IMG/VR virus record: IMGVR_UViG_3300037247_002096
Location: 1 to 62,005 of that record
DNA from: a virus
Direction: 5' to 3' (one strand)
Length of the DNA: 62,005 nucleotides
The notes beneath the pieces are model-generated. The model searched no databases and was not told the DNA's origin. It worked only from the letters and a program-made list of their open reading frames with translations. A program made the position numbers and the translations under genes. Below are positions 51,440 through 58,215 of the stretch, piece by piece (within the stretch, counting starts at the first letter, position 1; every line of letters begins with the position of its first letter).

Positions 51440-51799
51440 ATGGAAATTTGGGTTATCAAAACCAAAGAACAACATCAAAAATATTTAAAGGAAATTGAGA
51501 AATTGATGGGGTTGTCTATTAAACTCAATTCCTTGGAATCAAAACGATTAGAATTGTTGGGAGTTTTGGTGGAGAAATATGAAAAGGAAAAATTTCCTTT
51601 TGAAATACCAACTGCCATCGAAGCTGTTAAATTTCGGATGGAACAGCAAAATTTATCCAGGAAAGATCTGATCCCTTATATGGGTTGCCGTAGTAGGGTT
51701 TCGGAATTCTTTTCTGGAAAACGCGCTTTATCAAAAAATGTCATCCGTTCACTAAGTGAGGGTCTTGAAATTCCAATAGAGATTCTATTTGGAAAATAA
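51440..51799 (+). CDS. HigA-like antitoxin/regulator, orphan
   Basis: A 119-residue protein; ATG 51440 is favoured by AAAGGGGG upstream (51434 is possible). The N-terminal LIKTKEQHQKYLKEIEKLMG-like helix, LESKRLELLGVLVEKYEKE, and the helix-turn-helix PTAIEAVKFRMEQQNLSRKD with SRVSEFFSGKRALS are the HigA-family plan. No HigB toxin is next to it. It sits between two P63C genes and double repeats that it may bind. Confidence 0.88.
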   Translation: MEIWVIKTKEQHQKYLKEIEKLMGLSIKLNSLESKRLELLGVLVEKYEKEKFPFEIPTAIEAVKFRMEQQNLSRKDLIPYMGCRSRVSEFFSGKRALSKNVIRSLSEGLEIPIEILFGK

Positions 51800-51801
51800 C
51801 C

Positions 51802-51827
51802 TTGGCCACAAGTTGGCCACAAATCGA
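51802..51827 (+). repeat. Double GGCCACAA-type site 4
   Basis: TTGGCCACAAGTTGGCCACA then AATCG, followed by AAAGGGGGATGG before the P63C protein 2. The same 40-bp leader precedes the HigA-like gene. Confidence 0.87.
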
Positions 51828-51841
51828 AAGGGGGATGGATA

Positions 51842-52720
51842 ATGTCACCAGAAAAAGAAGAAGAAAAAATTAAAAACCAATCTGATTTACCATTTGCCAA
51901 ATGGCGCGGGATAATAGATTTAGGCGGCAATGAGCTTGATTGTTATGTTTTGGACACTGGTCAAAGAGTAATTTCTATTCGTGCCACAATTAAAGCCATC
52001 GCAGATATTGACTCTGGAAACCTGGGCAGTTATATAGAGGCAAATGCACTTAAACCCTTTATAAATAACGATAAAATCCTGGGCGAACTTTTGGAGTTTT
52101 CGATCCCTGGAACACAATTAAAGGGTCTTGGTCTTACGACAGAACATTTTGAATTAATATGCCGTGGTTATGTGCAGGCTCTTTATACAAAAGCAGTTTT
52201 AACTGATAGGCAAACAGAAATCGCTATCAAATGCGCTGTATTGTCTGCTGGTTTGACAAGAACCGGTCTTGATGCCCTGGTCGATGAAGCCACAGGTTAT
52301 CAATTTGAGCGTTCTACTGATGCTCTGCAAATTAAACTTAAAGCTTTTATTGCAGAGGAATTGCGTGCATGGGAAAAAACATTCCCTGATCAACTTTGGG
52401 AAGAATTTGGTCGTCTAACAAACTGGCAAGGAGCTCTGAGAAGTAGACCAAAATGGTGGGGTAAATTAGTTATAGAATTGATTTATGACACACTTGATCC
52501 TGACGTTGCAGAATATCTGAAGAACAACAAGCCAGAACCGGGCATTCATTGGCATAGGAGGTTAACCGAAAATTTAGGCGTCAGTCAGTTAGTCTCTCGG
52601 TGCTATGAGGTGATTGGTATGGCCAAAGTCTGTAAAGATATAAAACAACTCAGACAGATGGTCGCACAACATTATGGTAAAAAACCTTTGCAATTCACAA
52701 TGTATTTCTATGAAAAATAA
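51842..52720 (+). CDS. P63C-domain protein 2
   Basis: A 292-residue paralogue of the 50171 protein. ALVDEATGYQFERSTDAL and FIAEELRAWEKTFPDQLWEEF are the core P63C signature, closer to the consensus than copy 1. The N-terminal part has CYVLDTGQRVISIRATIKA. Start ATG 51842 lies after AAAGGGGGATGGATA. Probable antirepressor-like regulator. Confidence 0.88.
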   Translation: MSPEKEEEKIKNQSDLPFAKWRGIIDLGGNELDCYVLDTGQRVISIRATIKAIADIDSGNLGSYIEANALKPFINNDKILGELLEFSIPGTQLKGLGLTTEHFELICRGYVQALYTKAVLTDRQTEIAIKCAVLSAGLTRTGLDALVDEATGYQFERSTDALQIKLKAFIAEELRAWEKTFPDQLWEEFGRLTNWQGALRSRPKWWGKLVIELIYDTLDPDVAEYLKNNKPEPGIHWHRRLTENLGVSQLVSRCYEVIGMAKVCKDIKQLRQMVAQHYGKKPLQFTMYFYEK

Positions 52721-52757
52721 TTTTGTAACCCTGACCAAAAAATTTTAAAGGTTCTAA

Positions 52758-52967
52758 ATGAAATACATTTTAATCGTGGTGTGGTTGTCAGTGTCCGGGG
52801 AGGAGATCCACCAGGAAAATTTTGTGGATTATCCTACCCTCGAAGCTTGCGAAGCGCACCGGGATGATGCGTTGGGTCGAATCGGGAAAGAACATTACCC
52901 TTTTATGACTGACGAGCTATATACTCTGAAAGATGCCTATTGCAAAAAAAAGGAAGGGAAAATATAG
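52758..52967 (+). CDS. Small hypothetical protein
   Basis: A 69-residue protein with a short hydrophobic start (YILIVVWLSV) and two cysteines (residues 30 and 63) that could pair. It begins 37 bp after P63C protein 2 behind TTAAAGGTTC. It ends in TAG. Small proteins of this plan occur widely in phages and cell genomes without known role. Confidence 0.6.
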   Translation: MKYILIVVWLSVSGEEIHQENFVDYPTLEACEAHRDDALGRIGKEHYPFMTDELYTLKDAYCKKKEGKI

Positions 52968-52968
52968 C

Positions 52969-53319
52969 ATGTGTGATCCTCAAAAAGATCTAAACCAAAT
53001 TCAAAAAGAATCTCCATTTCTATTTTTCAAACTGTTACCAATTTTCTTTATCGTCGTTGTGGTTTTGTCCCTAATCGGGTTTACAATGTATAACCTGGGT
53101 ATGCTCGGTCAAACTGAAATTGAACACAAAATAGTGGAAGACTCTACCCAACCCACTACGGCTATTCAAATGACTATCGCAAATGAAGAAGAACTCATCA
53201 CGAAACTGGAAGGGAGATTGATGAACCCAAAATTGGACCAAAACATCCGGTTCAACCTCAATACGCAAATCATCTCGGCTCAACTACGAATCAACAGTGC
53301 AAAACGATTAAAAAAATGA
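52969..53319 (+). CDS. Single-pass membrane protein
   Basis: A 116-residue protein; ATG 52969 follows the previous stop by 1 base. Transmembrane helix at about 24-46 (LLPIFFIVVVVLSLIGFTMY); the C-terminal domain is helical and polar. ATGA overlap with the next gene. Function unknown. Confidence 0.6.
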   Translation: MCDPQKDLNQIQKESPFLFFKLLPIFFIVVVVLSLIGFTMYNLGMLGQTEIEHKIVEDSTQPTTAIQMTIANEEELITKLEGRLMNPKLDQNIRFNLNTQIISAQLRINSAKRLKK

Positions 53320-53543
53320 AGCAAATTATATTTTTTGCCCTTATTTTGTTAATATTCTTGATCAGTCATAAAAGCTGTCAAACCAAAAGTCCTAAAAAGG
53401 GGGACATCGAATTTGCTGAAAGGACGTGCGGCCCTTCGGGGATGCTATGGAACCCTACAGACCCACGCACCGTGACAGACCAATTCGCCTCGTGGCGTTC
53501 ACGGCCACGTCTTTTAATTTTGGGGCCTTCCGGGAAAATGTAA
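53316..53543 (+). CDS. Short signal/lipoprotein-like frame, end invaded by RNA element
   Basis: A 75-codon frame coupled by ATGA. Residues 1-16 are hydrophobic, followed by SHKSCQ, a weak lipobox. From residue ~36 the frame simply reads the structured RNA copy B, so the natural end was probably replaced by the element. Possibly a truncated gene. Confidence 0.45.
   Translation: MKQIIFFALILLIFLISHKSCQTKSPKKGDIEFAERTCGPSGMLWNPTDPRTVTDQFASWRSRPRLLILGPSGKM
53419..53515 (+). ncRNA. Structured RNA element, copy B
   Basis: AAAGGACGTG pairs with CACGTCTTTT (10 bp, one G-U). Inner CCC-UUC-GGG hairpin, CCGTGA/TCACGG stem and CGCC-TCGT-GGCG hairpin. The outer stem differs from copies A and C at several paired positions while pairing is kept. 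It lies 65 bp before TIGR array 2. Confidence 0.78.
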
Positions 53544-53579
53544 AACCGGTAAATCATGAGTACCGGAAGTGCTTCATTA

Positions 53580-54937
53580 ATCGTGTCATTTTAATCTAGA
53601 AACCCAAAAAGGAAAAGCGAGTCATTCACGCAAAGAAAACCACAATCACAAAGCGAGTCAAAGTACCGAGAAACCCAAAAAAATATAGCGAGTCAAACGT
53701 CCGCAGAAAACCAGACCCAAAGAGCGAGTCAAATCATTTTAGAAAACCAATGGATTCAAGCGAGTCATGTTATGACAGAAAACCAATAAGCCAAAGCGTG
53801 TCATTATCTGGAAGAAACCCAAAGCATGTAAGCGTGTCAGTACTGATAAGAAAACCAGTGATAATAAGCGTGTCAAGTTGACTTAGAAACCCAATATAAT
53901 AAAGCGAGTCAATAAGTTCTAGAAAACCACATAAAGTAAGCGTGTCAAACGTCCGCAGAAAACCAGACCCAAATAGCGAGTCATGTTATGACAGAAAACC
54001 AATAAGCCAAAGCGTGTCAAAATCACAAAGAAACCCAATGCCATATAGCGAGTCATGATATATGAGAAACCCATAGTGATAAAGCGCGTCATAAGAATTG
54101 AGAAACCCAGAGCCAAAGAGCGAGTCAATATTTCCAAGAAACCCAATATAATAAAGCGAGTCAAATCTATTGAGGAAACCAATAAATCTAAGCGTGTCAA
54201 TACCAACTAGAAAACCAAAATCACAAAGCGAGTCATTACATTATAGAAACCCAGAAAAACGAAGCGTGTCATAATTATCAAGAAACCCAAAAAGCTGGAG
54301 CGAGTCAAATTTGACTAGAAACCCATAATAAGTAAGCGTGTCAAAATCACAAAGAAACCCAATGCCATATAGCGAGTCATACCATTACAGAAACCCAATG
54401 AAGCAGAGCGCGTCATTTCATCGAAGAAACCCATAGTGGTAAAGCGAGTCAATATTACGAAGAAACCCAAAGAGGAAAAGCGAGTCAAATTTGACTAGAA
54501 ACCCATAATAAGTAAGCGTGTCAACTCAACCAAGAAACCCAGATTAATAAAGCGAGTCATTCAACAGTAGAAAACCACAGAAGAAAAGCGTGTCATTTTA
54601 ATTGAGAAATCCAGAAAAAAGAAGCGAGTCAGTATAGCGAAGAAACCCATAGTGGTAAAGCGAGTCAATATTACGAAGAAACCCAAAATAGGGAAGCGAG
54701 TCATACCAGCCTAGGAAACCAAAGTATGTAAGCGAGTCATGTTGAGAAAGAAAACCACATAAAGTAAGCGTGTCAAACGTCCGAAGTAAACCAATGGAAA
54801 AGAGCGAGTCATTTCATCGAAGAAACCCATAGTGGTAAAGCGAGTCATTTGAAACTAGAAACCCAGGGTAAAGTAGCGCGTCATTAAAATAAAGAAAACC
54901 AAGAGAAAAAAGCGATTCAAATAATCTTAGAAAACCA
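53580..54937 (+). repeat. TIGR array 2, 37 full units plus remnant
   Basis: 38 loop boxes AGAAA(A/C)CCA from 53598 to 54929 alternate with AGCG(A/T)GTCA edges at 36-bp spacing; only one unit (loop at 53669) is 35 bp. First edge ATCGTGTCA (53580) and the terminal edge AGCGATTCA (54911) are degenerate. Repeated units keep spacer-loop-spacer together: aacgtccgc/gacccaaa(g,t), tgttatgac/ataagccaa, aaatcacaa/atgccatat, aatttgact/taataagta and tttcatcga/tagtggtaa each occur twice. ttacattat and cagaagaaa are also in array 1. No tas gene is next to it, so it probably uses the one at 34342. Confidence 0.93.
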
Positions 54938-55032
54938 TATAAAGGAGACTGCCATGACCTAGATATATAAACCTCCCTGATAAATTCTCCCACACTCAGC
55001 CCTTCAATTAATTTTAATACCGGAGAATTAAA
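54938..55032. other. Gap after TIGR array 2
   Basis: TATAAAGGAGACTGCCATGA after the last loop box resembles a ribosome site and start, but the frame (ATG ACC TAG) ends at once. No terminator is clear. Confidence 0.4.
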
Positions 55033-55422
55033 ATGAAATCGATTTATTGTTGGAACAAAAGAATGGCATTAAAAAGGAAGCTGTCCATCTTGGCATATAT
55101 GATCGTCCGTCTCAAAGACGATAGAAAAACTGTGCGGCCAAAAAAGTTTCCCGAATTTATCCGACCTTGCGGGGTGTGGTTGGACACTACCCAATCAGAA
55201 TTTCGTTATCATCACATTGCCGCGTCTATGATGCGTGGTAAAACTATTGAAGAAATTGAAAGATTGCCAAAAGATCCAAATACCAAGGATTCTAGGATTC
55301 GACCTAATATGCGAATGGTCAACACAATTATGGAGGGTTGTTTGGATGAAAATGTATGTGCTGGTATTGAACAGCCTAACGAGGTCTCAGCAAGCGGTGC
55401 AGGGCGGCCATGCCCTGGCTGA
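55033..55422 (+). CDS. Hypothetical protein
   Basis: A 129-residue basic protein with GGAGAATTAAA before ATG. The middle (FRYHHIAASMMRGKTIEEIE and DSRIRPNMRMVN) looks like a compact helical DNA-related domain, but no family is recognised. It overlaps the Pth2-like start by 77 bp. Confidence 0.55.
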   Translation: MKSIYCWNKRMALKRKLSILAYMIVRLKDDRKTVRPKKFPEFIRPCGVWLDTTQSEFRYHHIAASMMRGKTIEEIERLPKDPNTKDSRIRPNMRMVNTIMEGCLDENVCAGIEQPNEVSASGAGRPCPG

Positions 55423-55645
55423 ATATATTATGCGGAAATGGGATAATGGCAGATTAACCGTTGAATGGGAAAATGGGGATCTTGTCTATCTCAGAGCAAC
55501 TTGGGGTGAATTAATGCTTTATAATTCCGAATCTTCTAATAATGCCGTTGCTTTTTATGAACCGGATATGAGAGGCGAAATCACCGCTGTTGCCATGCTG
55601 GGCGATGACAAAGACATCCGCTTCAGGGGTTTTCGTTTGATGTAA
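55346..55645 (+). CDS. Peptidyl-tRNA hydrolase Pth2-like protein
   Basis: A 99-residue protein; ATG 55346 (or 55352). MYVLVLNSLTRSQQAVQGGH followed by ALAEYI is the opening of the Pth2 family (V-x-L-x-x-x-G/Q-QAVQ-x-GHA), with later strands (LVYLRAT) in place. Pth2 frees tRNA from stalled peptidyl-tRNA. It lies 12 bp before a phage tRNA gene, so a joint role in tRNA economy is attractive. The length is slightly short for the family (about 115). Confidence 0.75.
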   Translation: MKMYVLVLNSLTRSQQAVQGGHALAEYIMRKWDNGRLTVEWENGDLVYLRATWGELMLYNSESSNNAVAFYEPDMRGEITAVAMLGDDKDIRFRGFRLM

Positions 55646-55657
55646 ACTTTTTCACAA

Positions 55658-55727
55658 GCCTATGTAGCAGATTGGAATGCAACTGGTTCTAAACCAGGTT
55701 ATGCGGGTTCGATCCCCGCCATAGGCT
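55658..55727 (+). tRNA. tRNA with anticodon CUA (amber suppressor)
   Basis: Perfect 7-bp acceptor GCCTATG/CATAGGC, D-stem GCA/TGC, anticodon stem CTGG/CCAG with loop TTCTAAA (U33, anticodon CTA, A37), T-stem GCGGG/CCCGC with TTCGATC. Discriminator T, no encoded CCA, then T6 terminator. The anticodon reads UAG. The D-arm is minimal and 27-43 is an A-G mismatch. The charging amino acid cannot be fixed from the sequence. Confidence 0.92.
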
Positions 55728-55770
55728 TTTTTGGAGTACAATATCTGTACTATAAAGAAAGGACACATCC

Positions 55771-56028
55771 ATGCCCGATAGTCACGGACAAATTCAAAGC
55801 GAAATCAAAGAGAAAATGCAATGCTGGGGTGAAGTGCTCGATGAAACTTTCAATGGCAAAGATTACAAAACAAAAGAGCCTAAATGGGGATTCGCTCTTT
55901 TGGTATTTCAGTTAGGGGAGGATGATGATGATGGAACGCATCGGATGAATTACATCAGCAATGCCAGAAGGCGAGATATGATCAAAGCCATGAAGGAATT
56001 CATCGCACGAGATGCCTTGAATAATTAA
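55771..56028 (+). CDS. Hypothetical protein
   Basis: An 85-residue acidic protein with GAAAGGACA before ATG. PKWGFALLVFQLGEDDDDGTHRMNYISNARRRDMIKAMKEF (given here as two parts: WGFALLVFQLG and MNYISNARR, then MIKAMKEFIAR) is a pattern known from a common small phage protein family. Role unknown. Confidence 0.65.
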   Translation: MPDSHGQIQSEIKEKMQCWGEVLDETFNGKDYKTKEPKWGFALLVFQLGEDDDDGTHRMNYISNARRRDMIKAMKEFIARDALNN

Positions 56029-56099
56029 TCCCCTGGCAACCGCTTTCCGTTTGGGTTAAGAACGCCCATTAAAACAGCCATGGTGTTTGAGGCGGCGGT

Positions 56100-56171
56100 G
56101 TGGTTGGCTCTTTTGATGCCGGACAGGATCAGGCCATCTATGCGGGGACGCAGAGAGTGCGTACCAACCAT
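56100..56171 (+). other. Three-way-junction fold candidate
   Basis: GTGGTTGG pairs with CCAACCAT (8 bp, one G-U), enclosing GATGCC/GGCCATC and GCG-GGGA-CGC hairpins. Total 72 nt, 15 bases before RNA copy C. It occurs once, so covariation cannot be tested here; part of the sequence could instead be a coding relic (VVGSFDAGQDQAIYAG). Confidence 0.45.
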
Positions 56172-56186
56172 ATGCTAGGGAAAAAT

Positions 56187-56282
56187 TTGACGTGCGGTCC
56201 TTTGGGGAATGCTGTGGGTAAAGTCATTGAGCCCATGCACCGTGAAAGACGTAAACGCCTCGTGGCGTCACGGCCACGTCAA
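56187..56282 (+). ncRNA. Structured RNA element, copy C
   Basis: TTGACGTG pairs with CACGTCAA. CC-UUU-GG, TGGG/CCCA, CCGTGA/TCACGG and CGCC-TCGT-GGCG follow in the same order as copy B, with different loop sequences. Strong primary identity to B in GTGCGG, GGGG-ATGCT, GCACCGTGA and CGCCTCGTGGCG. Confidence 0.78.
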
Positions 56283-56328
56283 TTTCCCATTAACAGTGGG
56301 GTAACAGTGGGAATATGGATTTAGTGAA

Positions 56329-56637
56329 ATGCCTGAAATCAGCGAAAAAGATGCGGTGAAGGTGGCGAAATGGTTGGGGCCCGATATCGTTCGCGTCGAG
56401 TGGGTGAACGGAACAGCGAATTCTGAGTGTGACGGTATGTTATTGCCAACTAGCCACTGGCTTCTTTCCCCACCCGGCCAGGATGCGATTATGTATAAGG
56501 CTTTAAAAGATTACGGTTACATTACATTCGATGTTAATAAACCAAGAAATAAATGCAGGGTCCAAACCGGGAACGCTCAGTGCAGAGCCCCAACCCGTCA
56601 AGTTGCACTTATCAAAACGGTTTTGAAGATGATATAA
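56329..56637 (+). CDS. Hypothetical protein
   Basis: A 102-residue protein. The first half (AVKVAKWLGPDIVRVEWVNG then LLPTSHWLLSPPGQDAIMYK) is typical of small phage or plasmid proteins that follow a W-P-x-D plan; the C-terminus is basic. ATG lies 16 bp after a GTGGGAATATGG segment with only a weak ribosome site. Function unknown. Confidence 0.55.
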   Translation: MPEISEKDAVKVAKWLGPDIVRVEWVNGTANSECDGMLLPTSHWLLSPPGQDAIMYKALKDYGYITFDVNKPRNKCRVQTGNAQCRAPTRQVALIKTVLKMI

Positions 56638-56673
56638 ATTAAATAATTCCGGCGAAACTGGTCCGCTGGGAAA

Positions 56674-56731
56674 AGGTCAGGTCTTTTGTCTGTGTTAAAA
56701 TTCTCCACAGTGGAGGCAGAAGACCTGGCCT
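56674..56731 (+). other. Stable nested hairpin
   Basis: AGGTCAGGTCTT pairs with AAGACCTGGCCT (12 bp, one U-G). Inside, CTGTG pairs with CACAG. 58 nt in all. It lies before the 56755 gene and could be an attenuator, a leader RNA or a processing site. Confidence 0.65.
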
Positions 56732-56754
56732 ATAATAAATATTCTGAGTTTTGT

Positions 56755-56937
56755 ATGATTAACTTTATTAAAAATTATTTCAAAATAGCAAGTAATATCA
56801 ACCTTTGTTATCCTTGGATTCATCATTGGACAGATTGGAAATTTAAAATTAGAAAAAATTTGGAAACAGAAACTCCAATAAAATTCCGTACTTGCAGAAA
56901 TTGCTTAAAGATTCAAACGCGGAATGTATTGAGATAG
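56755..56937 (+). CDS. Small zinc-knuckle-like protein
   Basis: A 60-residue protein rich in Trp and Lys with FRTCRNCLKIQTR near the end (one C-x2-C). An upstream TTG is inside the hairpin, so ATG 56755 is preferred. Small phage proteins with W-x-W ... C-x2-C-x-x-Q occur widely. It ends with TAG. Confidence 0.45.
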   Translation: MINFIKNYFKIASNINLCYPWIHHWTDWKFKIRKNLETETPIKFRTCRNCLKIQTRNVLR

Positions 56938-57304
56938 ATAATCCAGTATGCACATTGCACTCTGGGTTTTTGTCAACATTAAATCGAAAAGATTATCATG
57001 AAAACAGCATACATTTTTTCCAAGATGCGTAATTAAATTCCCTTCTATTGTGGGAAAGTCGGCCAGTGAAATCTTTGTCAAGGGGCTGGCTCACTTTCTC
57101 CGCTGATTCTCTTTCCCCATAAATTTAGAGCGGTATCGCAGTGTTTGTGGTTTTACCAAAAGAACGGCACCTCTTACACAAACATTGCTTTACCGTTCTT
57201 CCTTCCTTCTTTCAATATGTTATCATTAAACCCAGAAAGGAATTCTATATCTAAAATCGTTCAAAATGTTTTTGTAATGTAAAAATTCAAAATGTGAGGA
57301 TGCA
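56938..57304. other. 367-bp intergenic region with hairpins
   Basis: No gene seen. GCCAG ... CTGGC (57061-57089) and AAGAACGG ... CCGTTCTT (57160-57200, then T/C-rich TTCCTTCCTTC) can fold; the second may end the accessory transcript. AT-rich sequence near 57230-57290 is a possible promoter for the KH-protein operon. Confidence 0.5.
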
Positions 57305-57538
57305 ATGAGAGAATTGATCTTGTTTATTTGCAAATCTCTAGTGGATTTGCCCGATTCTGTAAAAGTAAATGAAATAAATAGCTGCGGGTCAGTTATCGTT
57401 TATGAGATTTTTGTGGATAAAACAGATGTGGGAAAGATTATTGGTAAGCAAGGAATCACCGCAAGGGCTCTCCGAACGATTGTCAATGCGGTCGCATCAA
57501 AATTAAAAAAACGCGTGGTAATTGAAATTATTGAATAA
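57305..57538 (+). CDS. KhpA-like KH-domain RNA-binding protein
   Basis: A 77-residue single KH domain, nearly the size of KhpA/YlqC. VGKIIGKQGITARALRTIV (residues 42-60) holds the GxxG loop (GKQG) and flanking helices. It binds RNA. ATG has GTGAGGATGC before it. A phage-coded KH protein in a genome with two guide-RNA arrays and several structured RNAs is worth note, but a link is only a guess. Confidence 0.88.
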   Translation: MRELILFICKSLVDLPDSVKVNEINSCGSVIVYEIFVDKTDVGKIIGKQGITARALRTIVNAVASKLKKRVVIEIIE

Positions 57539-57544
57539 AATATC

Positions 57545-57814
57545 ATGGCATCCTATACATGGTTACAGGAAAAATATGATTTAGATGAATTTGAAGCTGC
57601 AGCTGTGGAATGGCAATATCGGTTTTGTGGAGATTTTCATTCGGCTCTTTGGCGAGCAATCGACAACGCAGATCCTATTAATTTACATTTATTGGCTTCC
57701 GGGTTTCCAGTTTATGTAAAATCTTATACATTATTTGCCTTCTATAATGATTGGTGGCCTGATGTTCAGAAAAAGATTCCTTTTGCTAGGAGTGAGTTAA
57801 AAAATGGCAAATGA
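57545..57814 (+). CDS. Hypothetical protein
   Basis: An 89-residue protein, Trp/Phe/Tyr-rich (FEAAAVEWQYRFCGDFHSAL then LLASGFPVYVKSY). 6 bp after the KH gene. This plan is found in small phage proteins of unknown function. Confidence 0.6.
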   Translation: MASYTWLQEKYDLDEFEAAAVEWQYRFCGDFHSALWRAIDNADPINLHLLASGFPVYVKSYTLFAFYNDWWPDVQKKIPFARSELKNGK

Positions 57815-57842
57815 AGAGTAAATTTCCATCAGGAGAATTAAA

Positions 57843-58019
57843 ATGCCGCTCAAAAAAGGCAAGTCTCAAAAAACAATATCAAAGAATATCAGTGAGTTGG
57901 TGGCTTCTGGTCGCCCTCAAAAGCAGGCCGTGGCCATAGCCCTGGACACAGCAAGGAAACCTAAAACAACTCGCACTAGCAAAAGCAAAAAGCCCAAAAA
58001 ACGTAAGACAACGAAATGA
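57843..58019 (+). CDS. Small Lys-rich protein (MPLKKGKS family)
   Basis: 58 residues with CAGGAGAATTAAA before [23 protein letters not shown] followed by [13 protein letters not shown] is a known small phage family signature; the tail is Lys/Thr/Pro-rich and may bind DNA. Conserved phage protein of unknown role, often near structural genes. Confidence 0.8.
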   Translation: MPLKKGKSQKTISKNISELVASGRPQKQAVAIALDTARKPKTTRTSKSKKPKKRKTTK

Positions 58020-58151
58020 AGTGCCCTGCCCTACCCAAAATTGTCAGTTTTATAACTTACTGACCACATTTTCATTTTACTAATAAAAATTAATACAGTT
58101 AAACCTAATGATTTAATGGGTTTTATGCGTTTTTGCGTGGATTTTCATGAC

Positions 58152-58168
58152 TTGGCACCTGGATTGCA
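58152..58168 (+). promoter_or_regulatory. Sigma-54 promoter of pilin gene
   Basis: TTGGCACCTGGATTGCA has the GG-N10-GC spacing (GG 58154-58155, GC 58166-58167) and TGGCAC/TTGCA boxes of sigma-54 promoters. It lies 48 bp before the pilin ATG, as for pilA genes under PilR and RpoN. The upstream 58021-58140 may hold activator sites. Confidence 0.9.
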
Positions 58169-58215
58169 AACTATCAAAAATATACAATTCATAATCGTCC
58201 AAAAGGAGACAATTC

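Larger units (their letters stand above)
56029..56328. other. 300-bp gap with two structured elements
   Basis: No supported gene. Open frames here end inside the structured RNAs. It contains a three-way-junction candidate (56100-56171) and RNA copy C (56187-56282). Confidence 0.6.

Noticed and set aside
53919-54206. Similar leftward repeat frame in TIGR array 2
   Set aside because: Same shadow of the 36-bp period.
35398-54937. Replication iterons or parS-type sites
   Set aside because: The variable 9-mers are held at exact length and are mostly unique, which iterons do not need, and an IS110/Nop-type gene lies next to array 1.
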